From: Mariprofundaceae bacterium
GTDB taxonomy: Bacteria > Pseudomonadota > Zetaproteobacteria > Mariprofundales > Mariprofundaceae
DNA length: 5,100 nt
Assembly (NCBI GenBank): GCA_030950875.1
Contig: JAUZQS010000018.1
Coordinates: 1-5,100, forward strand
Direction of reading: 5' to 3'
Shown piece after piece: positions 1-5,100 of the stretch. Positions within the stretch are counted from its first letter, which is position 1, and the number at the start of each line of letters is the position of its first letter. The notes under the pieces were generated by a model. The model was not told where the DNA came from, did not search any database, and worked only from the letters and a program-made list of their open reading frames with translations. Position numbers and translations under genes: made by a program.

Positions 1-894
1 GGTCTCCATTACTGCCGCACGCAGGGTGCTTATCCACCTGCCTCAACATGGAAACTTGTTTCCAGCTTTGCAGCCTTGCGTCACCATAGCCCTCTGGCAA
101 CGAGAAGCACCCAATGCAAAGGTTTTATCCAACTGGCTGACCGAAAAATGCGTTGTTGGAAACGTAAAGGGCATAAAAAAGTGAATATGCATGATTCCAT
201 CATGCACTCTTGTGATGTGTATTTTTACGAGTTAGGTGACCAACTTGGCATGCAAAACCTCAGTGCTGAAGCACGATTATGGGGCTTTGGTGAAGTCACA
301 GGTGTTCCTCTTCCTCCTGAATCACGCGGGCATTTAGCCCCAAATATGCAACGCCTACACAATGGTCGTGAGCGTCATTGGTCCCGGGGCATCAACATGA
401 TTACAGCCATTGGGCAAGGTCAAACCACGACCACGCCTTTGCAAATGGCGCGCTTTGCAGCCGCCATTGCCAATGGTGGTAATATATTACGCCCTCACTT
501 GGAAATGGGAAAAGAACCCGAAATTATTCGTCATGTGGATGTGAATCCAGAAGATTTAAAACACATACAAAAAGCCATGTATGACGTTGCCAATAAACAT
601 GGAGGAACAGCCTATTATCGTCTGCGCCATGCCGCTTGGAAAATTGCAGGAAAAACGGGTACAGCCCAAGTTATATCCATGTCACAAGATGATGACGATA
701 AGGACAAAAAAAACAAAACACCCGAAATCGACAAACATAAAGATCATGCTTGGTTTATGGGTTATGCACCCTACAAAAATCCAAAAATTGCATTTGCAAT
801 CTTTGTCGAACATGGCGGGCATGGCGGAAGTGCCGCAGGTCCTATTGCAGAAGCTATTGTAAAAGAATTGGCTAAAGAGGAAGCAAAACAATGA
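1..894 (+). CDS. mrdA: Penicillin-binding protein 2 (peptidoglycan D,D-transpeptidase), 3' part; 5' end lies outside the window
   Basis: PBP2 cross-links the peptide stems of new side-wall peptidoglycan in the periplasm and works with RodA in the elongasome. The reading frame is open from base 1, so the gene starts upstream; the ATG at 76 is internal because the active-site motif lies before it. All three transpeptidase motifs are present: SxxK as STWK (43-54, catalytic Ser at 43-45), SxN/D as SCD (208-216), and KTG as KTGTAQV (652-672). About 297 codons are seen, which is the transpeptidase domain; the membrane anchor and pedestal domain are missing from view. Cys and His codons at 115, 154, 172 and 211 match the spacing of a zinc site known in PBP2 of Acinetobacter. 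A lysine/aspartate-rich loop follows KTG (about 685-745). The stop codon overlaps the rodA start by four bases. The alternative, the division transpeptidase FtsI, is less likely given the adjoining rodA and the PBP2-like motif context. Confidence 0.95.
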   Translation, partial: GLHYCRTQGAYPPASTWKLVSSFAALRHHSPLATRSTQCKGFIQLADRKMRCWKRKGHKKVNMHDSIMHSCDVYFYELGDQLGMQNLSAEARLWGFGEVTGVPLPPESRGHLAPNMQRLHNGRERHWSRGINMITAIGQGQTTTTPLQMARFAAAIANGGNILRPHLEMGKEPEIIRHVDVNPEDLKHIQKAMYDVANKHGGTAYYRLRHAAWKIAGKTGTAQVISMSQDDDDKDKKNKTPEIDKHKDHAWFMGYAPYKNPKIAFAIFVEHGGHGGSAAGPIAEAIVKELAKEEAKQ

Positions 895-1997
895 TCTCTG
901 TGATACGCCGTATGGATAAAACCCTGATTGTCTGCTTACTAAGCTTATTAACATTGAGCTTATTTGTTTTGTATTCAGCGATACATGAGGGCGACATTGC
1001 TGTGTTTCAAAAACAGGTTATTTTTTGGTGTCTCGGTCTTGTCGGGTTTCTGACTATTTGTTTTGTGCCTTTGCGCTTAATGGGCTTACTGGCATGGCCA
1101 GTATACCTTGTTGCACTTCTAGGTTTGGCACTGGTTCCACTTATTGGTGATGTTCACATGGGTGCTAGACGCTGGTTAGATTTGGGTGTGATTGCATTTC
1201 AACCTTCTGAAATGATGAAATGGGCTTTAATGTTGATGCTTGCCCATTGGTTTGCATCACGTGAGCCCAATACTTGGCCAAACTTCCTTATTCCCTTGGT
1301 GATGACTATGTTACCAGCCGCATTGATTGTCATTCAACCCGATTTAGGCACAACATTGGTTTTACTATTTGCTTCGGTCGCCATGCTTATTGCATCGGGT
1401 TTTGCATGGCGCTGGATGCTTGGTGCCGTGGCTAGCAGCCCCATTATTTTATACATATCATGGCACTATATGCATGCTTACCAAAAGCAGCGTATACTAA
1501 CGTTTCTAAACCCACAAAATGATCCGCTGGGTGCAGGTTACCATGTCATTCAATCATCCATTGCCATCGGCTCAGGCGGATTCTGGGGCAAAGGTTACCT
1601 CGAAGGCACGCAAGGGCGCTTACACTTTTTGCCAGAGCAACACACAGATTTTATTTTTGCAGTCTTGGCCGAAGAGGGTGGTTTGATAACTGTGACATTA
1701 TTGCTGGCACTCTATGGCATACTAATTTCACGCATGCTAACCATTGCCGCTCACGCCCATAGCCGATTTGCTGCTTTGCTGGCCACAGGCATTGCATCAA
1801 TTTTCATGCTTTATGTATTTGTAAACATCGGCATGGTATCGGGCATACTGCCCGTTGTTGGTGTGCCTCTACCCTTTATCAGCTACGGTGGATCAGCCCT
1901 TTTAACCATGCTTGGGGCGCTAGCAATCGTGATGCGCGTTGCTATTGAGTCCAAAGAACGTATCCCATGGCAAAGGCCTAGTAGTCCATTGAGCTAA
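891..1997 (+). CDS. rodA: RodA, SEDS-family peptidoglycan glycosyltransferase of the elongasome
   Basis: RodA polymerises lipid II into glycan strands at the inner membrane for rod-shape elongation, paired with PBP2. The 368-residue length is close to E. coli RodA (370). The protein is almost wholly hydrophobic, with about ten predicted membrane segments (roughly 12-30, 43-60, 64-85, 106-121, 131-150, 152-172, 175-192, 264-281, 293-318 and 334-352). SEDS signatures seen are GARRWLDLG (91-99), QPSEMMKW (104-111), QPDLGT (149-154), HTDFIFAVLAEE (251-262) and PLPFISYGGSA (326-336). Asp253 in the HTDF motif corresponds to the essential extracellular-loop aspartate of the family. The ATG sits inside ATGA shared with the mrdA stop, and AAGAGGAAG (875-883) provides a ribosome binding site, so the two genes are probably translationally coupled. 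FtsW is the main alternative; the mrdA neighbour and motif wording favour RodA. Nothing looks broken. Confidence 0.96.
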   Translation: MISVIRRMDKTLIVCLLSLLTLSLFVLYSAIHEGDIAVFQKQVIFWCLGLVGFLTICFVPLRLMGLLAWPVYLVALLGLALVPLIGDVHMGARRWLDLGVIAFQPSEMMKWALMLMLAHWFASREPNTWPNFLIPLVMTMLPAALIVIQPDLGTTLVLLFASVAMLIASGFAWRWMLGAVASSPIILYISWHYMHAYQKQRILTFLNPQNDPLGAGYHVIQSSIAIGSGGFWGKGYLEGTQGRLHFLPEQHTDFIFAVLAEEGGLITVTLLLALYGILISRMLTIAAHAHSRFAALLATGIASIFMLYVFVNIGMVSGILPVVGVPLPFISYGGSALLTMLGALAIVMRVAIESKERIPWQRPSSPLS

Positions 1998-2029
1998 ATA
2001 AAACGTAACTATTCAGGATATTTGCATTA

Positions 2030-2047
2030 TTGGCATAAATCATGCTT
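2030..2047 (+). promoter_or_regulatory. Candidate sigma-54 (-24/-12) promoter ahead of the secretion ATPase gene
   Basis: The sequence TTGGCATAAATCATGCTT has the diagnostic GG (2032-2033) and GC (2044-2045) exactly 12 bases apart, as in the consensus TGGCACG-N4-TTGCA. The mismatches are C to T and G to A in the -24 block and the first T of TTGC to A. It ends about 30 bases before the ATPase start, which would leave a short leader containing the ribosome binding site. Sigma-54 promoters are known to drive pilin genes in several proteobacteria, so the context is plausible. An overlapping sigma-70 reading (TTGCAT at 2022-2027, extended -10 TGCTTTAAA at 2043-2051, 18-base spacer) is possible but matches poorly. 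No enhancer site for an activator was identified. Confidence 0.45.
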
Positions 2048-2064
2048 TAAACTTATGACCTATT

Positions 2065-2070
2065 GGGAGA
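2065..2070 (+). promoter_or_regulatory. Ribosome binding site of the secretion ATPase gene
   Basis: GGGAGA lies seven bases before the ATG at 2078. This is a strong Shine-Dalgarno match and fixes that start; no in-frame alternative nearby has a comparable site. Confidence 0.8.
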
Positions 2071-2077
2071 ATAACAC

Positions 2078-3982
2078 ATGTCCAGCGAAAAACCGAAAAA
2101 ATCAAACCCTTCTATTTCGCTGGAAAATGTTCCAGGTATACAGTTTGCGAAAATACTTCTGAACAGTGGTCTTGTATCCCAAGCCAAGATTGAGAAAGCC
2201 ATTCGTGTACAAAAAAAATTGGGTGAAAACCGTGTCTTATCGGCTATTTTTATCGAACTAGGAATCATCACGGACGATGAACACCGCCGTGTTATTCGCA
2301 AGCATGGTCGTGATTTTCGCCTGGGCGAACTGGCTGTTGAGTTGGGCTATGTCAGCCTAAAGCAATTAGACAAAGCACTCGACCGCATGAAAACCACGAC
2401 TGGAAAACGTATGGGTGAAATCATGGGAGATCTTGGGTATATTAATGAGCGTCAACTTGCCCAAGTTCTATCAGAACAGCTCAGTTTACCCTTACAACAC
2501 ATTGAATTTGATATGATTGACAGAAAATTACTCAGGGAATTTTCTCTTCACTTTTTAAAAAACAACTTGATCATTCCTTATGAGCAATCCGAAACCAAAA
2601 TTTCGCTTATCTGTGTTGACCCACTCAATGAAACTGCAATCCGAAACATCGAACAGCAAGTGGGTAAGATAGCCGTTGTCTCCATTGGCGTTAAAAGCAT
2701 ATTGGAGCCTTTGTTTATCAAACTGGAAATCCGCAATAAGCAAGCCGGTAGTGATGAACAAGGCGACCACATTATCGAAATCGTTGATAGCATTCTATTA
2801 TCGGCTATTCGCGACTATGCCAGTGATATTCATCTCGAACCCCTACAAAACAATATGCGTATTCGTTTTCGCATGGATGGTGTGCTTATTCACAAAATGG
2901 ATTTACCCAGCGAAATGGCACACCGCGTCATTGCGCGCATCAAAGTTTTGTCTGAAATGGATATCGCTGATTCACGAACGCATCAAGATGGGCGCATGGC
3001 ACAAACAGTGCATGGCCTAGATGTGGATTTTCGCGTCTCGACATATGTAACAACTTTTGGTGAAAATCTTGTCATGCGAATTCTTCGACGTGATGGTGGC
3101 ATAAAATCCATTGATAAAATTAACATGAATTCTGGATTACTTGAACGATTTAAGCATGAAGTCCTTGATGTTCCAACAGGTGTTGTACTTATTACAGGGC
3201 CAACAGGATCAGGAAAAACTACGACACTCTATTCTGCTATTGATTATTTAAATCGACCTTCCACTAAGATTATCACACTCGAAGATCCTGTGGAGTATGT
3301 TGTGGATGGTATTATGCAGTGCTCTGTTGATATTAAGGCGGGGCGTAATTTTGAAGATTCTTTAAAAGCAATTGTTCGACAAGACCCAGATATCATCGTA
3401 TTGGGCGAAATACGAGATAAAATGTCGGCACAGGTTGCTGTGCAGGCTGCCTTAACGGGGCATAAAGTATTAACTACATTTCACACAGAAGATTCCATTG
3501 GTGGTTTGTTGCGTTTAATGAATATGGGCATTGAGTCGTTTCTCATTTCATCCACAGTTGTCAGTATTTTGGCACAACGTCTGATTCGAACCATTTGTCC
3601 CGATTGCCGTCAGGCTTACATGCCCAATAAACGCATTGCTAAATTAATTGGTTTGGATGATGACATATTAAAAAACCATACATTTTACCGTGGTACGGGT
3701 TGCGGTACTTGTTACGGAACTGGCTATCATGGACGCACAACATTACATGAGTTGTTAGTTTTGAATGAAGATGTAAGAGAAGCTATTTTAGAGGAAAAAA
3801 CATCCCATGAAATCCGTCAAATAAGCTGTGACTCTACTAACCTTCTATCGCTCATGGAAGATGGTTTATACCAAGTCCTTCATGACATGACCACCGTAGA
3901 AGAGGTGTATCGTATTGCCCCACGTTCATTATCAAATCGTTCTGTAACCGAAATATGTCGCCTGATGGGAGATGAAATATGA
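2078..3982 (+). CDS. PilB/GspE/MshE-type secretion ATPase with four MshEN-like N-terminal repeats
   Basis: This is a cytoplasmic hexameric ATPase of the type that powers pilus or pseudopilus assembly at the inner membrane. The 634-residue length is somewhat over the usual PilB/GspE size (about 500-570). Residues 22-134 hold four tandem copies of a roughly 24-residue motif; the copies at 81-104 (RLGELAVELGYV...) and 111-134 (RMGEIMGDLGYI...Q) fit the c-di-GMP-binding MshEN pattern best. The catalytic core shows an Asp box (250-270, DIHLEP...RFRMDGVL), Walker A GPTGSGKT (374-381), Walker B DPDIIVLGEIRD (436-447, Glu444) and a His box TGHKVLTTFHTED (460-472). A zinc-type tetracysteine follows (C507, C510, C542, C545); this favours an assembly ATPase (PilB/GspE) over the retraction ATPase PilT, which lacks it. 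The stop overlaps the start of the HDOD gene. No pilC, pilD or pilin gene is in view, so the choice between type IV pilus, MSHA-like pilus and type II secretion stays open. No symbol is given for that reason. Confidence 0.93.
   Translation: MSSEKPKKSNPSISLENVPGIQFAKILLNSGLVSQAKIEKAIRVQKKLGENRVLSAIFIELGIITDDEHRRVIRKHGRDFRLGELAVELGYVSLKQLDKALDRMKTTTGKRMGEIMGDLGYINERQLAQVLSEQLSLPLQHIEFDMIDRKLLREFSLHFLKNNLIIPYEQSETKISLICVDPLNETAIRNIEQQVGKIAVVSIGVKSILEPLFIKLEIRNKQAGSDEQGDHIIEIVDSILLSAIRDYASDIHLEPLQNNMRIRFRMDGVLIHKMDLPSEMAHRVIARIKVLSEMDIADSRTHQDGRMAQTVHGLDVDFRVSTYVTTFGENLVMRILRRDGGIKSIDKINMNSGLLERFKHEVLDVPTGVVLITGPTGSGKTTTLYSAIDYLNRPSTKIITLEDPVEYVVDGIMQCSVDIKAGRNFEDSLKAIVRQDPDIIVLGEIRDKMSAQVAVQAALTGHKVLTTFHTEDSIGGLLRLMNMGIESFLISSTVVSILAQRLIRTICPDCRQAYMPNKRIAKLIGLDDDILKNHTFYRGTGCGTCYGTGYHGRTTLHELLVLNEDVREAILEEKTSHEIRQISCDSTNLLSLMEDGLYQVLHDMTTVEEVYRIAPRSLSNRSVTEICRLMGDEI
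2141..2479 (+). repeat. Four tandem protein-level repeats (MshEN-like motifs) inside the ATPase gene
   Basis: Four copies of a degenerate 24-residue unit lie at ATPase residues 22-45, 53-76, 81-104 and 111-134, separated by spacers of 7, 4 and 6 residues. The shared pattern is R-L-G-x2-two hydrophobics-x2-G-two hydrophobics-x4-L-x3-L-x2-Q. Copies 3 and 4 keep the leading Arg and Gly; copy 4 also keeps the final Gln, while copy 3 ends in Met. Copy 1 keeps the central Gly and final Gln but has Q-F-A at its head, and copy 2 is the most degenerate. The repeats are visible in the protein and not as DNA identity, so the duplication is old. Confidence 0.7.
3967..3972 (+). promoter_or_regulatory. Ribosome binding site of the HDOD gene, inside the end of the ATPase gene
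   Basis: GGGAGA lies six bases before the ATG at 3979, within the last codons of the ATPase gene. It supports the start at the ATGA overlap, and reinitiation after the ATPase stop codon is likely. Confidence 0.75.
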
Positions 3983-4827
3983 CCATACAACACGAGCTTG
4001 CCGTCATGATTCGTAAAAAGTTTAATTCTGGAGAAGCTAAGCTGCCTTTATTACCTGAAGCAGTGATCAAGGTTCAGCGAATTGCAAAAGATGAAAGCAA
4101 AGGCGCAGCTGATATTGCCAAGGCAATTGGTGATGACCCTACCTTTTCAACAACAGTCATGCGCTTGGCCAATAGTGCGCAGTTTAACCCTAGGGGTCAC
4201 GATATTCGCAGCCTACAAGTTGCTGTTCAGCGACTGGGCGGACGAAAAGTATTGCAGTTGATGATTGCCTTATCTGCCAAAGTTCATATTAAAGTAAAAA
4301 ACAGAGATCTGCAGGAAATACTTCGTCGAAGTGCTGAGCATTCGTTGATGGTTGCATGCGCGGCACAACATTTAGCCAAACTCATTGGTAGTGCCGATCC
4401 TGATGAAGCCTTTTTAGCAGGTATGGTGCATGATATTGGTATCGCTGCCGTGATAAGTGCTGCAGAAAAAGAGCTCTCAGAAATTGACCATGAATCTCAA
4501 CTTGATGCTATTTGCACCCTACATAGAGAAATGGGTGGGCGTTTGTTAAGCTATTGGAATATGCCCGATGTATTTTCAACGCTTGCATCGCATCATGGTA
4601 TTGAATCCGATGATAGACCCAATGAGCGTTTAATCGATTATGTGGATGCCGCTGATTTTCTTATTCAACGTGGTGGACATAGCGTAATGTTTGATTCGCT
4701 TGCCGAGGGCATTGAAGTTTCACTTTACCCTCCGATGAGCAGGTTAGGGGCTACAGAAATTCATGTTGCCGCAGTGGAAGTCGAACTCGAAGATAGTATC
4801 AAAGAAATGCAACAAGCCATCGGCTAA
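3979..4827 (+). CDS. HDOD-domain protein, probably a signalling regulator
   Basis: HDOD domains are relatives of HD phosphohydrolases that usually act in regulation (chemotaxis, c-di-GMP signalling, stress) without a proven enzyme activity. The protein is 282 residues and is essentially a single HDOD domain. The N-terminal part reads LPLLPEAVIKVQRI (22-35), DDPTFSTTVMRLANSAQF (52-69) and the helix SLQVAVQRLGGRKV (78-91), all typical of the family. The C-terminal half has H121, the HD pair in MVHDIG (H151, D152), H182 in LHREMGG, HH at 205-206 and DAADF (223-227), which together resemble the metal-ligand set of true HD enzymes. There is no receiver, GGDEF, EAL or GYP motif and no membrane segment, so it is probably cytosolic. 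The ATG overlaps the ATPase stop (ATGA), which ties its expression to the ATPase. Its own target is unknown; control of the ATPase or pilus is an inference from position. Confidence 0.92.
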   Translation: MTIQHELAVMIRKKFNSGEAKLPLLPEAVIKVQRIAKDESKGAADIAKAIGDDPTFSTTVMRLANSAQFNPRGHDIRSLQVAVQRLGGRKVLQLMIALSAKVHIKVKNRDLQEILRRSAEHSLMVACAAQHLAKLIGSADPDEAFLAGMVHDIGIAAVISAAEKELSEIDHESQLDAICTLHREMGGRLLSYWNMPDVFSTLASHHGIESDDRPNERLIDYVDAADFLIQRGGHSVMFDSLAEGIEVSLYPPMSRLGATEIHVAAVEVELEDSIKEMQQAIG

Positions 4828-4933
4828 CTGCCCTCAATTTACCAACTCAAACAATTCATAAAATTGCACTTACAACTTGAATCCACGAACCTTGATAAGC
4901 CAGTCAAATGTAATTTTCCAGTGTCCAAAATAG

Positions 4934-4939
4934 TATAAC
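4934..4939 (+). promoter_or_regulatory. Weak candidate -10 box for the downstream phosphatase gene
   Basis: TATAAC matches the sigma-70 -10 consensus in five of six positions and lies 42 bases before the earliest possible start codon. No convincing -35 element lies 15-18 bases upstream (that stretch reads TAATTT), so this is only a candidate. The rest of the 4828-4981 gap shows no tRNA, no repeat and no clear hairpin-plus-T-run terminator. Confidence 0.25.
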
Positions 4940-4981
4940 GCACAAAAACTGACCCCAAAGCCATTAACATGAAGTTATTTC

Positions 4982-5100
4982 ATGCTAATGTATGGCATGC
5001 TCACTTCACAACAGCCATTCCCCAAAGCAGTCTTACTTGACCGTGATGGCGTTATTAATTTCGATTCACCAGACTATATTTTAACACCTGAACAATGGAA
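4982..5100 (+). CDS. gmhB: HAD-family phosphatase, probably D-glycero-D-manno-heptose 1,7-bisphosphate phosphatase; 5' part, runs off the window
   Basis: GmhB removes the C7 phosphate from heptose 1,7-bisphosphate in the cytoplasmic pathway to ADP-heptose, used for the LPS inner core. Only about 39 codons are visible. They contain AVLLDRDGVIN (5027-5059), the HAD motif I in which the first Asp is the nucleophile and the second the acid/base, followed by DSPDYILTPEQW, a wording common in GmhB-like proteins. An in-frame TGA at 4970 limits the start. ATGs at 4982, 4988 and 4997 are all possible; 4982 is chosen because GAAG (4971-4974) lies seven bases upstream, though 4997 would give an N-terminus closer to the family norm. 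HisB-type histidinol phosphatase or another DxDGVIN phosphatase cannot be excluded. The gene is separated from the HDOD gene by about 155 bases and may be transcribed on its own. Confidence 0.72.
   Translation, partial: MLMYGMLTSQQPFPKAVLLDRDGVINFDSPDYILTPEQW

Noticed and set aside
708..714. In-frame slippery heptamer A AAA AAC in mrdA that could allow -1 frameshifting
   Set aside because: The -1 frame reaches a stop at 738-740, no stimulatory hairpin is evident, and the zero frame continues with all expected PBP2 sequence. Programmed frameshifting has no support here.
682..954. Open reading frame on the - strand across the mrdA-rodA junction
   Set aside because: It lies opposite two well-supported genes, has no recognisable protein motif, and is explained as an antisense shadow of their coding sequence.
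2676..3020. Open frame of 114 codons on the + strand within the ATPase gene
   Set aside because: It is out of frame inside the Asp-box region of a clearly conserved ATPase and shows no family resemblance.
4828..4981. Possible rho-independent terminator after the HDOD gene
   Set aside because: No GC-rich stem followed by a T-run was found on the + strand; the short T stretch near 4914-4917 has no stem before it.
4981..4999. Inverted repeat CATGC...GCATG around the possible start codons of the phosphatase gene
   Set aside because: The stem is only five base pairs with a nine-base loop and could easily arise by chance; there is no second copy or other sign of an operator.

Overview
The window holds five protein-coding genes, all on the + strand and tightly packed, in moderately AT-rich DNA. 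Gene content (PBP2/RodA elongasome, type IV pilus or type II secretion ATPase, HDOD protein, heptose-bisphosphatase-like HAD enzyme) indicates a Gram-negative rod with LPS, most probably a member of the Pseudomonadota. The class cannot be fixed from this stretch alone; Zetaproteobacteria or Gammaproteobacteria are reasonable guesses only.

Layout. (1) 1-894: the 3' part of mrdA (penicillin-binding protein 2), which begins upstream of the window. The visible part carries the whole set of transpeptidase active-site motifs. (2) 891-1997: rodA, the SEDS glycosyltransferase partner of PBP2, joined to mrdA by a 4-base ATGA overlap. (3) 1998-2077: an 80-base gap with a good candidate sigma-54 (-24/-12) promoter. 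(4) 2078-3982: a PilB/GspE/MshE-type secretion ATPase whose N-terminus carries four tandem repeats resembling the 24-residue c-di-GMP-binding MshEN motif. (5) 3979-4827: an HDOD-domain protein joined to the ATPase gene by a second ATGA overlap. (6) 4828-4981: a non-coding gap with at most a weak promoter. (7) About 4982 to the end: the first codons of a HAD-family phosphatase resembling GmhB.

How they work together. mrdA-rodA is the standard bicistron for side-wall peptidoglycan synthesis: RodA polymerises glycan strands and PBP2 cross-links them. The ATPase-HDOD pair looks like a separate, translationally coupled unit. By family knowledge the ATPase would power pilin or pseudopilin assembly at the inner membrane, and HDOD proteins are usually regulatory. 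The MshEN-like repeats together with a co-expressed HDOD protein suggest a signal-controlled motor, possibly responsive to c-di-GMP. No pilC, pilD or pilin gene is visible next to it. No RNA genes, CRISPR arrays, insertion sequences or signs of recent transfer were seen. The most notable points are the four-repeat N-terminus, the sigma-54 candidate, a Cys-rich version of the PBP2 zinc site, and the HDOD protein that keeps a set of HD-type metal-ligand residues.
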